Below are positions 1 through 11,462 of a stretch of DNA of 64,000 nt, piece after piece (the stretch's first letter is position 1; every line of letters starts with the position of its first letter). Under the pieces are notes generated by a model. The model searched no databases. It was given only the letters and a program-made list of their open reading frames with translations, and had not been told where the DNA came from. This stretch comes from Brachionus manjavacas (Eukaryota; Rotifera; Eurotatoria; Ploima; Brachionidae): assembly GCA_019054805.1 (NCBI GenBank), contig JAHQIY010000002.1, forward strand, positions 248,001 to 312,000, in the 5' to 3' direction. Position numbers and translations under genes: made by a program.

Positions 1-2775
1 CCAAAATCCAGAATCTAAATCGAAACTAAGCGTTCCATTAGTGTGCTCCTCGGTAATTCAAAATTTGCTTCATTCATTAAGCCAACAAGTTACCAAAGAC
101 TTGCCCTATACAATGATTGATGCCAATCTAATTCTCAAAGATCTTATTTTCAATGTAATCACTTTTGTCCTGGAAGTATACAACAATTTGTTAACTCTAA
201 GCCAAACAATTGAAAAAAAATGCATCAAAATAACTCAAAATCAATCACTTCAAATGTTGTTTGACATCAAATTTTTGCATAGTTTATTCGATTTAAAGCC
301 AAGTAACTATTTAAATTCGACAAATGAATCTACCGAAAGAATAGAAAAATTCAATAAGATACAACAAGACTTTAAGAACGTTTGTTCTAGACTGGAATCT
401 TTGATCGATCCATTCGACTTTGACATTTGTGTGCCCTTTCTTCAAAGCAACATATCCAAGGCCATCAGTAGATATGCGGTAATTAGAAAAAATTCCAATT
501 CAAAATTATTGATACTTTTCAACCTAATAAATATAATTTTGAATAACTGAAATTTAAAAAAATGAAAAAAAATTGAAAATTTTATTTTAATTAAACTTTT
601 TTTTTTGGTTTTATCAGATCTATGGTTCGCCAAAAAAAGGAATCTTAATAAGCTCCTAAATTAAGTGTAAATTGATGTTTATCTTTATTAATGAAAAAAC
701 TGCAGGCTGGATGCCGCAAACTATTGTTCATTTTTAAATTTAAAACTTTCGGTTAAAATTAACCTAAAAAGGCGGTATTTTTTACTAAATATCTTTATAT
801 GTAACTTTATGATAATGCTTAGTCATTTTTGCGCAGTTATAATCAAAAATATCTTCAAAAGTTGAGTTTTTTTTTCTAATTTTTTAAATAAATATTTAAT
901 TTTGTAAAAAAAGTGTTTTTTCCAATTTATTTTTTATTTTTTTGGAAAATTTTTCAAAAACAAAATTAAAACTATGATAATAAAAATTTTTAGGAAAAAT
1001 TTTTTTTTTAAAACTCTCTTTCAAATTTTTTTTTATTTTATCAAAGTCTTCAACCGTATAAAGTCGTCTTTTAAGGTAACAAGTTAAAATTGTTATTAAT
1101 TTATCTTAATAGAAAATCATTTTGACTGTCTAAATCTTTGAATTATTGATTCATTGAAAATAATTTTTACTTAATAACTCTTTTGTTGTGATCAATTTTA
1201 AAAAATAATTATTTTTATGTATGCATTTTGGTAAATTTTATTCAATTTTTTTACAATTAATGGAATCGGCTGCCACAGCTCTACACGGCCAATTGGCGGT
1301 GATGGGCTTAGACAATCTACATGTTAGGTGTCGCAGCAAGAACTACTACTACTACTAATTACATGAAATAAAATTTAGTAAAAAATACCCCCTTTTTCGA
1401 TTATAATAGCATGTAACTTAATGGTGATGTTTGGTTATAATTGTGATATATTGATATATTTCAGCTACTTTATTTTGCATTTTGGCGGTGCAGATCTATT
1501 CTTAAGAATGTTTTCAGGATTTTTTCTATCTGATAAACAAAAACAAAAATTTCATTAAATTGGCATTTTAAAATTAAAAAATCAAAAAATTTGAAATTAT
1601 TTTACATTGTATTTGTAGAGGCAGGAATTGAGGTGGGGATTTAAAAAATAAATACCTAGAAACTTTAAAGAGTCCGTAAAAAAAAGAAATGAATATTTTT
1701 TTAAATTATTGACTCGATATAGTTGCTTGACTGTTTTGTGACTTAATTTTGATTCAAAAAATCAAAAAAGTAAATATATTTGATTGTCACATTTCAATAA
1801 GTTTATTTTATGACTTTTTTCAAAATTAGTAACCATTTTAAAAAATATTTTTCACATTTCCAGCGTGAACCAAATTTTTTTCTGTATTTTAATCTCTCTT
1901 TATTTGGGATTAGATTGTACTTCTTATTTGTACCATCGTCATGATAAAATTTACAGAACCAATTTTGGACTCTTTAAAAAATTATTGGGTTTTTTTTATT
2001 TTTATCTGTTTCAAATTCTCAATGCCATTAAATTACAGTGAAAATGAGTAATTATATTTGAAGTTCAATTTTATTTTCTTTCTTAACAATTAGAGATCTT
2101 TCATATATTCAATGCGTATAAAAAATTAGAAAAAATTAAATTAAAAAATATTTGATTTAAAGTTCATTTATCAAAAATTAGCTATTTTTTTGTTTACCAT
2201 AAAAGTGCAAAATCTTTGATTAAAATATAAGATAATTTTTATTTTTTACTTTTTTATAAACAAAAACCCATTACTATATGTATCTTTTAATTAGTTCATC
2301 ACACAAAAAAATTATTATTTTTTATTTATTTATTTACACTGCCTAAAAGACTCTAATTGAATGGATTTTATACAAGTTTAATAATATTTCTGCTTATCAA
2401 AACTACGTTCCATTAAAAAAATTAAAAAAAAAATTCCAAAAAAATATAGAGAATCAATGGATTTTATTTGAGTGCTAAAAAATTTTTAAAAAAAAGTGTT
2501 TGTTTGGAATTTTGAACACAAATGATAGAAATTTGCGCACAATGTCCAATTTTCAATCAAAAGTTTCATCAAGTAATGAAAAGTACAATCTGATTGTTCT
2601 TAGCAGTAATCAGCACAGATTTGAACTTTTGCCCATAGCCAGTCAACAGGCGCAGCAAGCTCAAGCCAAGTCAAAGCCCATCTCCAAACTAAAAAATCAA
2701 CCTGGTGAATCAAAACCAACGATTGCAAAGCAAGAAAATGTCAGCAACAGCTTATTCGGAATCAAATGGTTCTAA
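1..2775 (+). CDS. COG1: COG complex subunit 1, C-terminal part (5' end outside window)
   Basis: COG1 is a lobe A subunit of the conserved oligomeric Golgi complex, which tethers retrograde vesicles at the Golgi. The frame is open from base 2. The first visible exon ends at 478 before a GT donor. A 2,018-bp intron follows, and the last exon runs from 2497 (after AG) to the stop at 2773-2775; both junctions are phase 0 and in frame. Diagnostic stretches are SRLESLIDPFDFDICVPFLQ (the family's SRLE-x-IDPFDLDVFTPHL region), then across the junction the equivalent of the family's VLFG, then LPIAS and a terminal SLFGIKW resembling the SLFKLGW end of vertebrate COG1. The N-terminal several hundred residues lie off the window. 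The intron is AT-rich and contains a LINE 3' tail near 1.3 kb. Identification rests on conserved C-terminal blocks and is fairly confident. Confidence 0.8.
1261..1363 (+). mobile_element. LINE 3' tail relic in COG1 intron
   Basis: This is an isolated GC-richer patch in an AT-rich intron. It starts with CTGCCACAGCTCTACACGG-like text and ends in a (CTA)n run at about 1347-1358. The layout (GC-rich end of a reverse-transcriptase ORF followed by a trinucleotide tail) matches the 3' ends of better-preserved LINE relics in this window at 25.4, 50.5 and 58.5 kb. Nothing else recognisable is in the 479-2496 intron. Confidence 0.4.
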
Positions 2776-2927
2776 AGACTTCAATTTTTAACTAATTTAA
2801 TAAAAAATTTTAATAAGAAAAAAATTTTTCTCAAATTTTTATTTAGAGTTTGTCAAAGGCCTAAAACCCTTTGGTTGTGAGTTAAAAAAAAAGAATCCTA
2901 AAATTAAAATTCAAGATTTAGCGAACC

Positions 2928-3743
2928 ATGAATGAGCGCAGACGATCGCCAAGACTAAACAAAATCGGCAACCTGAGTCCAAGCCCAACAGAAACTTCAT
3001 CCAACTCACCAACTTGTTCACAATCGATGAATCGACCAAAATCAAACAAAAGCAGCCGAGTTTCTGCACTCAAAAATATCAAAAAATTAGCACAAAAAAA
3101 ATCGAATAGTCAAGCGACTAGGTGTTTAAAAAATGGTGCCAAATTTCCGAATAATAGGAAATCAGCCAAGTCAAAAGAGAGCAGAAAGAAGGCGGCCAAG
3201 AAGCGCCGAAGACGAAGAGCACCGGTTAGCGCTCGAGCCCTGAGGCGTTCCCAGCGACTAATAGAACGCCGCGAGCACCACGCTCTCACAGACACATTGT
3301 CCACTGTCAACTCCTCTAGTCCCAACCAAAGTTCAGCCGACGAGTCCAGCACTCAGATCTCTTCGATAGTAAACTCGACGTCATTTCAAATCGCTACAAC
3401 ATCCGCAATCCTGAGCGAGTCGTGTGTGTCCTATCTGAAAAGCCAGCTTAGAAAAGCGACCATTAAATTCGACAAAGCGTGCCGCCAGCTGAGCATGCTT
3501 GACCAGCAAATGAACGACTTACAAAACTCGTACTCGAACTCGCTGGAAAACGAGCGCAAGACTTTCAAGATAATCTACCGAATGCAGTTGGCCACGTACG
3601 AAGGCGCCCACAATGCCTACATTCAATACATTGAGAGACAGGTAGAGAAGATAAAAAAGCTGAAAACACTTTTGTTCAATGACTCGAGCAGCGCGGTCTT
3701 CACCGAGTCGAACGAGTTCGCTCACAACTCCACGACTAATTAA
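2928..3743 (+). CDS. Basic coiled-coil protein of unknown function (paralogue of the gene at 5840)
   Basis: This is an intronless 271-residue ORF starting at the first ATG, only 152 bp after the COG1 stop. Residues 1-115 are rich in Ser, Lys and Arg with lysine/arginine clusters (for example KKAAKKRRRRR near 90-97) that look like nuclear localisation signals. Residues 116-165 are Ser/Thr-rich and low complexity. Residues 168-255 form a predicted helical or coiled-coil segment (LRKATIKFDKACRQLSMLDQ, then YIQYIERQVEKIKKLK). That segment aligns with the protein encoded at 5840-6361: both have L-x-KAT-x-KF-x-K-x-C-x-Q, then a roughly 40-residue spacer, then AY-x-x-Y-x-R-Q-x-x-x-I-x-KL. Base composition is clearly more GC-rich than the surroundings, as for its partner. 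I do not recognise the family. A nuclear role is suggested only by the basic N-terminus. Confidence 0.65.
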   Translation: MNERRRSPRLNKIGNLSPSPTETSSNSPTCSQSMNRPKSNKSSRVSALKNIKKLAQKKSNSQATRCLKNGAKFPNNRKSAKSKESRKKAAKKRRRRRAPVSARALRRSQRLIERREHHALTDTLSTVNSSSPNQSSADESSTQISSIVNSTSFQIATTSAILSESCVSYLKSQLRKATIKFDKACRQLSMLDQQMNDLQNSYSNSLENERKTFKIIYRMQLATYEGAHNAYIQYIERQVEKIKKLKTLLFNDSSSAVFTESNEFAHNSTTN

Positions 3744-5839
3744 TTTTAACTTTTTAAATTTTATTTATTAATAAAATCTTTTAAATTTTGTAAAAGAGAA
3801 GTTGAACTTTTTAAAAAAAAAAAAAAAATTTTTTCAAGTCCTTGACAAACACATTATTTGGTCTTCTTTCTTCTTTGCTTTTCTTTTTTCTTTTGCTTTT
3901 TTTTTCACTTTACAAAGTCTACTTTCCAAAATTTCAATTTTTGTTTTTTTGAAAATTTTTTTTGTTGCAGTTTAAATTTGAATCAAAGTGTCGAGTGTTG
4001 GACTCATAATTTGATTAACCAAAATTGAGTATACATTTGAGTGTCTCACTTTTGATTACAGCTGAGAACTTCGTCTAACCGCCAGCCAAATGCATACAAA
4101 GCAAGCTGATTTTTTAATTTAATTTTAGTTAAATTTCTCTCGTTCGTTCGCTTGCTCGTTCATCTCCTCTGCTTTCTCGTCTTTTTCAATCTAAAATATT
4201 GTCTAATTTCTTTCCCACATTCATAGTGTAACTTGTATAAAAAGCATAATAAATTTTTTTCAACTAACTCAATTTTGAATAGCAAAAATTGGTTATAAAT
4301 GACTTAAATGTCCGCACAAAGATGAAAGGAGTAAAGTCCTTGCATTTGCCAATCTCTTCTCAATCGTAAGTCGCCGTAATTTGAAAAATTGATCTAAAAT
4401 CTAAGAGTTGTTAAAATTTTTTTCAATTTTAAAATTTCAGGCTTAATGACTGCTTAATAGAAGCTTCAGCTCTTTCATTGAACAAGTCGCTTTGACTTTT
4501 TATGCAATAATTAAGCTACTACCTGAAATGTATTAAAAATTTGTGCAATTTATTCTTATCGACTTGCAGTGGAGCAAAGATGATTCTAGTTTTACATGAC
4601 TTGAATATCTTTATTTTTAGAAATTATTCAATAATTTTCATTTTTACAAAATTTTGTTCATTTTTTTCCATTTTTATTTTTGCTCTAAAAAAGCCACTTT
4701 TTAAGTTAAAAATTTTCAAAAATTTCTGATTTAATTAAGAAGGTTTGATCGAAAATCAGAACCTAAGAAAATTCAATTTTTTTCCATTTTTTTTCTCTAA
4801 AATAGTCACTTTTTAAGTCCAATTTAAAAATCAATAATTTTTCATAAAAAAAAATTTTTTAAATTTTTTATTTAAAGTTAAAGCGAATTTAGTAAATTCT
4901 CACCTTAGATTTTATTTATAATTTATATTGTATCTGTTTTTGTATGTTAAGTCAGAGCAACAAAAATTCTGAACAATTTATTCTTATCGACTTGCAGTGG
5001 AGCAAAGATGATTCAAGTTTTACATGACTTGAATATCTTTATTTTTAGAAATTATTCAATAATTTTCATTTTTACAAAATTTTTTTAATTTTTTTTTACT
5101 CATTTTTTTTCATTTTTTTTGTTTCTTAATAGCCACTTTTTGAGTTAAAAATTTTCAAAAATTTCTGATTTAATTAAGAAAGTTTGATCGAAAATCAGAA
5201 TCTAAGCAAATTCCATATTTTTACATTTCAATTTTTGCTCCAAAATAGCCACTTTTCGAGTTAAAAATTTTCAAAAATTTCCAAGAATATTTGATTAAAA
5301 TTTATTTTTATTTTCGTTCCAAAACAGCCACTTTCTAAGTTCCGATGAAAGATTAAAAAATTTAAAAAATTTTCTTATTTAATTAAGAAGATTTGATCGA
5401 AAATCAGAATCTAAGAAAATTCCATTTTTTTCCATTTTTTTTTCTCTAAAATAGTCACTTTTTAAGTCCTATTTAAAAATCAATAATTATTCAAAAAAAA
5501 ATTTTTTAAATTTTTTATTTAAAGTTAAAGCGAATTTAGTAAATTCTCACCTTAGATTTTATTTATAATTTATATTGTATCTGTTTTTGTATGTTAAGTC
5601 AGAGCAGCAAAAATTCTGAACAATTCAGCAAAAGTAAAATTAAGCTTGTAATCTTATCTTCTCTTTAAGCATTTCAATTGCGCTTTTTTAAATCCCTGCA
5701 TCTATAGATCCAAACCAATTATCAAAAATAATATTATTTTTTTTCGAAAAAAAGCTTTAGATTTTAATTGTAGAATTATTCGGTCTTGAAAAAACAAAAA
5801 CTCAAATTTTATTCAAAAAGAAATCAAAGAATATTTGAC
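3744..5839. other. Gene-free spacer between the two paralogues
   Basis: AT-rich sequence with long T and A runs. The only structure I can support is the tandem duplication at 4546-5625. Apparent ORFs here are short and unconvincing. Confidence 0.5.
4546..5625 (+). repeat. Tandem duplication upstream of the second coiled-coil gene
   Basis: Unit 1 (4546-4973) and unit 2 (4974-5625) begin with the same block (ATTTATTCTTATCGACTTGC, then GGAGCAAAGATGATTC) and end with the same block (TAAAGTTAAAGCGAATTTAG onward to AAAATTCTGAACAATT). They are almost identical at both ends. Unit 2 is about 220 bp longer because the inner motif CCACTTTT..GAGTTAAAAA followed by TTTTCAAAAATTTC has itself been repeated. 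The copies join without a spacer, so this is a direct tandem duplication, recent enough to stay near-identical despite the base composition. Confidence 0.75.
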
Positions 5840-6361
5840 ATGGACAGCGACGAGGACTCAAATGTTTGGGCAGACTTGCAAAAAGCGACCAAAAAGTTTA
5901 CCAAGTCGTGCGACCAAATCAAATTGCTCAAACAGCGCATTGCCGAGCTCATAAAAATGTTCTCGTTTACGGAAAATTTAGACGCCCTCTCGCTGACAAA
6001 CGAGCGCGCCAGTTTTAACAAAAACGTATTCAACGAAACCATCCGGCAGCAAATAGAGAACTTGCAGAGCATTAGAACGGCGTACATAATGTACGCGCGT
6101 CAAAAAGCCGACGAGATTACCAAGTTGCAGTGTGACCTGTACGGGGAGGATGCTGTGCAAGAGGCCTACGCCATGGTCAGGAACAGTGACGAGAGAAGCA
6201 GTCAGAGTATGCTGGGGGCCGAAAGTGAGCAGAGAGAGCGTTCCGACGGCGAACTGAGCGACTCGGACGACGAGCTCGGCTATGCCGTGCAAGCCGAGCC
6301 AGAAGACTCAGTCGGGCGCCGCTCTTCCGTCAACAATGACCATGACTATTTGATAGCTTAA
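5840..6361 (+). CDS. Acidic coiled-coil protein of unknown function (paralogue of the gene at 2928)
   Basis: This is an intronless ORF of 173 residues. I choose the ATG at 5840 (MDSDEDSN); the frame is open further upstream but only from a TTG. Residues 8-110 are helical and align with residues 168-255 of the 2928 gene: LQKATKKFTKSCDQIKLLKQ, then Y-x-x-Y-x-R-Q-K-x-x-x-I-x-KLQ and DLYGED. The C-terminal 60 residues are acidic and serine-rich (SDGELSDSDDELG), the opposite charge character to the basic N-terminus of its partner. GC content is much higher than the flanks, and there is no intron. Same strand and about 2.1 kb apart, the pair looks like a local gene duplication followed by loss or gain of different low-complexity tails. 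The family is not recognised. Confidence 0.65.
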   Translation: MDSDEDSNVWADLQKATKKFTKSCDQIKLLKQRIAELIKMFSFTENLDALSLTNERASFNKNVFNETIRQQIENLQSIRTAYIMYARQKADEITKLQCDLYGEDAVQEAYAMVRNSDERSSQSMLGAESEQRERSDGELSDSDDELGYAVQAEPEDSVGRRSSVNNDHDYLIA

Positions 6362-7133
6362 TATTTTTTTACGAATTTAAAAGTTTTTTTTCTTTTCTTC
6401 AATTTTAACTTTTTTGAAATTTAATTTGAACCATTTAGCTGAACTAGTTAGCTCAATTCTTAAATTAGGCAACAATTGTAACTAATTTAGTCCAAACAAC
6501 AATGAGAAAAAATGATAGAAAAAATTTTTGTTGTTTATAAATTGTAATTTTTTTTCCAATTTTTTGCCTTTTTTTTTTCTTTTTTCATTTCACCCAGAGA
6601 TCTCTTTTCTAGCAATTGTTAAATGTTAATATCCGGATTTTCTAGGCGAAAGCGCAAATCTATCCATAATTGTGTGCTCTTAATCGATCAATTGAAATTC
6701 TATGAGTAAATCCCAAGGGACAGAGAGTTTGTGGATTCTCTTTTTTTTTGTTAAAATTTTTTAAAAAAATACACACTTTTGAAATTAAGAAAACAAGCCT
6801 TGGAAATTTTGTACATAATCTTGGAAAATTAAGACCATATTGATGAAGCATCTATTTTTTGAAAGATTTAGAATTTTTAAACATTTTTTTTTAAATTTCA
6901 TAAAATTAAATAAACCTTTAAAAAAAAATTAAAATTTTCATTGTCACATTTCGGCTTTGAGGGCCGAAAAAACTTTTTTTGTGTGATGTACTTTGCTCAT
7001 TGATTCGATAATTAAATTTTTTTCTTATTTTCTCACCGGTGATTTTATAATTTAATAGTTTTTTTTGTTCTTTTTGTTTTCCTTTTTTTTTCAAAATAAA
7101 AATTGCAAATAAACGCATCTTTTATTTATTTAG
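6362..7133. other. Gene-free AT-rich spacer with one small hairpin
   Basis: I see no coding region. The one compact structure is a perfect 7-bp inverted repeat at 6949-6969 (TTTCGGC, 7-base loop, GCCGAAA). ORFs on the minus strand here are lysine/phenylalanine-rich translations of A/T runs. Confidence 0.4.
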
Positions 7134-7260
7134 TTCGATTCGATTAAATGCCGCGGATAAGGATCAGGAAATGCAAAGCGTCCACGCTATCTTAGCATCC
7201 GATTTTCGACCTCAAATTCGCAATCTACTTAAGCGGAAACCAAAAAAGACAATTTTTTAG
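7134..7260 (+). pseudogene. Possible orphan terminal exon
   Basis: A splice-acceptor-like pyrimidine stretch ending in TTTAG (to 7133) precedes a 126-bp open frame (7135-7260) that ends in TAG. The translation has balanced composition (NAADKDQEMQSVHAILASDF, then RPQIRNLLKRK), and the DNA is near 45% GC while the flanks are near 20%. It could be the last exon of a gene whose other exons I cannot find, or a stranded exon relic. No family recognised. Confidence 0.3.
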
Positions 7261-10200
7261 GGGAGGTCGAAAAAAAAAGTCTTTTCGCCTGTATGGGCTC
7301 AAAAGTTTCATTAATTTGCCAAAGTATTCTATGGTTAGATGTATATTTTTTCACCAAAAGTAAATAAAACATGTTAAAAACACTTATGAACTGAAAGACC
7401 GTAAAATTTTATACTAGAAAATGATATTTTTATCTTCCAAAAAAAATTTAATCTTAGAAATTTTGCTTACTATTTTATTTCCTCTTTTTAGTTGCATCAT
7501 TACTTTAAGTTTGTTGAACATGTGCAAAATCTGTGCAGAATGCAGAATCAGCTTCAGTCAAGTTTATCAAATTTCAAATTATGCAAAATTTTTAGAGATT
7601 TATCAGAATTTTTTAATAATGCAGCTAAGAATGGTACACGATGTTTAACTTAGAGAATTTGTTTTTGAGCATTAGAAACAAAATATAAGAATCTTTAAAA
7701 TTTTGTTCTGTTCTATTGTACTAAATTTCACAGAACCAAAAATCAAGAAATTTAACATTTTAATAATTAATCAAACTAGCCAAAAAATCATCACCAAAAT
7801 TACACAAATTGAAAAAATACATAAATTTTGAATTTCGAATTTAATCGTAGATTTTTTTTAACGAATTTTTAAAATTGAATCAAAAATTTAGTATCATTTA
7901 GTTTATTAATTAAAAAAAAAAAAACTTAAAAATTTATTTTAAAAAAAATTCAAGAGTTGTAATTTTAAAAAAATAAAAATTTTATTCTTCAAATTTTCGA
8001 TTAAAATATTTCCTGTTCTAAAATAAATAAATTTCTTGGTCTTCTCTGTGATGAAAGACAAGCATAACACATTATTAGGCTCATTTCTAGATTTTTATTA
8101 TAATTTTTAAATCAAGCTTGTTTTTAAGTCTGAAATTTAAGTCAAAGTCAGAGCTTGAGAGTGACTACGAAAATTTGCGTAGTCTAGTAAGAAACTCTAG
8201 TATGCAGTACTACTGCATAAAATCTTAGAAATTTTGTAACTGTTTATTGAATCAAGAAAACCATGTAAACTTTGGATACCTTTCTCTTTTTTATTTAGAA
8301 TAAAATTCTTCACATCCAACTATCTATATTTATCTTATATATTAGTTTTCAGAAATTTTGTCTGCACGAAACATCTTCAAAAAAAAATTATTGGTGATTA
8401 TGAATGATTCAAAATTAAGAAAATTATTCTTAAATGCCAAAATTATTTCAAACCCTCAAAAACAATGTTATTTGAACACTCAGTTTCAATTGGTATAAAT
8501 CTAAGCTCATTTTTGGCTTTAGTTTTAACTTTGTGTACGATCAAGTCTTGTGTCGAAACAAATTTGTTGCATATGAATACCACTATCTTACTTCTACATT
8601 TCGATTTCAAAACGTTTGAGTTTCTCATGAAATTTAACGTGTTTTTTTGCTATTGTTTAAGTTGTATCTAAATTTAATCTCCATTTTAAAAGTTAAAATG
8701 ACTTTTTTGTGAAAGATTTTTTCAAATTTAAACCAAAAGAACACATGTTTTGGTTTTATTTAAACCGTTACATACTGTACGTTTCCGCAATTTATCTGAG
8801 AATGTAAATCTATTTTTTCGTTTTAGCTTTTCAAACAAATTATGACAGTCATTGGATTGAATTCAAGCAGCAAAATTAATTAGTAATTAAGTGGAGCATT
8901 TTTACTGTTAAAATTTATTTTTATTTAGTGCTCTATTTAATTCAAACGATATTAAGCTTAAAAACATTTTTTTAAATAATAGGTTTTAAAGATTTGGAAA
9001 ACCGAAGTTGATTTTACAAAATTCATGTTCAAAAAATGGTTTAATTAATGTCCCAGCAATCAAGCAAGAATGATTGAGAAAAAAAAACACAAAGTTATTC
9101 AGATTCACCATACAAAGATATTTTGCGATACAAACTTATTAGTTATGAGAACAAAGCCTATGCCTAGTGAATCAAATTTTAAAAATAAAATTATTTTATC
9201 CAAGAATTTTTTTAAATATTTATTTTTCATTTTTTTTTACCAAAAATAATAGCATAAAACAAAGCAAATTTATATTTAACCTTTAGCCAAAGACCATCAT
9301 AGATCTAAGCTTTAAAAAATTCTCATTTTTATTTTTATTTTGTTTGCAAACGAGGCTGTTTAGTTTTCTTTCGAGGCCCAAATTCCTGTTCAGGAGTGGT
9401 TTCTTATTTTATATTGGTATCCTAATATTTATGGTTGTATAATGAATGACCGTTTGATTAAAGTCTTAGCGAGTCCGATTTTCTATTGAATAAGTATAAT
9501 TTTGCTCTTATTTTGATCTAATAGTCATTAGAACTTTACTAATTAAAAAGTAGATTAAAAAACTTAATGACACTTTCAAGTATCTAATTATTTATTTGGT
9601 CACAAATTAAAACTTGAATAAAAAAAAAATTTGAAAAACAATTTGAATTTAGAATAAAATCAAGAAAAAACTAAAAATAATTAAACTTAAATTAAATATT
9701 TGAAAGATTTATAATTTAAATATTTATTTAAAATTCAAGAAATTTTTGCTTTCAATTATTTATTTAATTATTTAGTATATTGTTTAAGGAAATAAATTCT
9801 AACGTTTTTCTTATTTGAACTATAATTTCAAGGTAAATCAAAAGGCTAGTCTCCATGTCTAAAAAGACTGATTAACGCTTCATTTATTTAAATTCATTAT
9901 AAAATATTGATAAAATATAAAAACTAGGCATTAAGAAATATTAAAATATTTTAAAAATATTTATTTTATATTAAAATATAAAAAATATTAAAATATTTAT
10001 TTTTTCTTATTTGAAAAAAATTAACAACAAGTTAAACAAGTAAAAAAAAATTCAAATTTCGAAACAAAGTCTAAAAAAATTAAGTTTATGTTATTGGAAA
10101 TCGAAAGTTTGAATGTAGAAAATTTTACAATTATTTAATTTAAATAGCTTGTTGTTAAATTTTTCCAAATGACTTTTAAATCAATAACTCTATTCAATTT

Positions 10201-11212
10201 TTAAATTTTTTATTTTTATATTTTTAATATATTTATTTTTTAATAATCAATTAAATAAATGAAGTGTTAATCAGTCTCATGAGGCATGGGCTGTTGATTA
10301 ACCTTGAATCTATAAAACTCAATTTATTTTTTGGATATTTTTAAATTCAAATTTTTTAACTAATTTTTTGGTAATCTTTTTTTTTCAAATACTGGATCCA
10401 ATATTCATTATATTCAGTTTTTGATTCAAAATTTATATTTTTTCAAATTTAAATTCTAATTTTATAAAGATTCAATTTTTTAATATAAAAAACAAATTTA
10501 TTAGAATAAAATGATATTTCAGTATACAAAAAATATATTTGTACCAATTTTCATTCGAAAGGTTACTTATTCAACTATCGGCTTGAATATGTATATTCGA
10601 TTTCATCACTAATGAAACCCTAAAATTATACCAAAACCTATTTGGGTATTAATAAAAAATTATGAAGTCCATGGTCAAAAAAAAACAACATTTCTAAAAA
10701 CTGGAAAATATTTTTCGATCAAAAATAATATTGTTAAACAGTTGACTCTTTTGCTAGATTAAAAAATAAAAATAAAATAAGATTGTATTTAAGACTTTGA
10801 CTACTATCTGATGCATTTTTATTGTTTTTTATTTCCATTTTTGTAAGACAAGGTAAATTATATTTAGGCAAAAAAAATAGCAATTTCTGCTCTTTTTTTA
10901 GTTTTTAATAAAATTCAAAAATTTTTTAAATTTTTTCTTTCAAAATCATACAATTTTTAACAATATATTTAAATTCTTGTAAACTTTGGTAATTTTTGGT
11001 AAAAATATAAGTAAAAGTAAAAGATTTTTAAGGTTTAACAATTTTAAATAAATGATTTTATTCAAAAATCATTTATTTATTTATTTTTTTTTAAATAATT
11101 TTTTAAATACTATTTCAAACTCAAAAGCTTTTCAAGATATTGTTGTAGTATCTTTTTGGTCAAGAGACCTGGGTCCAAAACCAGGATAATCATCAACTTA
11201 TCTTCACTTATG
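7261..11212. other. Long gene-free AT-rich region with repeats
   Basis: I find no supported gene. ORFs up to about 75 codons are hydrophobic translations of T-rich DNA. The interval contains an inverted-repeat element (9827-10308) and a repeat segment at 9598-9748 that recurs, diverged, at 14009-14272; both copies start near AAACTTGAATAAA and end near TATTTATTTAAAATTCAA. Confidence 0.45.
9827..10308. repeat. Inverted-repeat (foldback) element
   Basis: The left arm begins TTCAAGGTAAATCAA (9827) and contains AGACTGATTAACGCTTCATT followed by TATTTAA. The right arm, read in reverse complement from 10308, begins TTCAAGGTTAATCAA and contains AGACTGATTAACACTTCATT followed by TATTTAA. Arms are about 80-200 bp with mismatches around an AT-only centre. 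This fits a small non-autonomous foldback or MITE-like element. A clean target duplication could not be fixed. Confidence 0.6.
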
Positions 11213-11462
11213 AATTGCACCAGCTGGACTTAATTCCGAATTAAAGGGAAACTCTTTAACCGGCAGTGCTAGCTGTTTTTTTTTAATGTTTTTGTGGCAT
11301 TTAAAGAGCTTAATCACATCATATCTGTCCAATTTGTCTTCGACTCTTGCTATATTCAGTATTTTAAGTCCTTCGTCGTAAGTTTTTTTCTCTAATTCTG
11401 GGACACTTTTTGTAACTCTCTTTTGTTCTGTTTCTAATATTCTTGTGTTATGTTTTTTGTTA
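11213..11462 (-). mobile_element. LINE reverse-transcriptase C-terminal relic
   Basis: Reading the minus strand gives an open stretch with the signature of the post-thumb region of jockey/CR1-type LINE polymerases: E-x-x-QKRVTKSVPELEKKTYDE, GLKILNI, then a RYDVIKLFK block equivalent to the family's RGDLIQ-x-YK. It ends in a stop near 11213. There is no 5' part, so it is a 5'-truncated dead copy. It is about 0.5 kb upstream of EXOSC6 and antisense to it. Confidence 0.6.

Noticed and set aside
5786-5839. Longer start (TTG) for the coiled-coil gene at 5840
   Set aside because: Non-ATG start and lysine-rich A/T-derived residues. MDSDEDSN fits the GC-rich coding region.
8443-8671. Overlapping ORFs on both strands near 8.5 kb
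   Set aside because: Low-complexity hydrophobic translations with no motifs, and neither strand is favoured by composition.
11145-11205. tRNA-like segment (CCTGGGTCCAAAACCAGG arm with GTTG/CAAC ends)
   Set aside because: Too short, no anticodon arm, and the loop lacks the TTCNA pattern. It lies in the 3' flank of a LINE relic.
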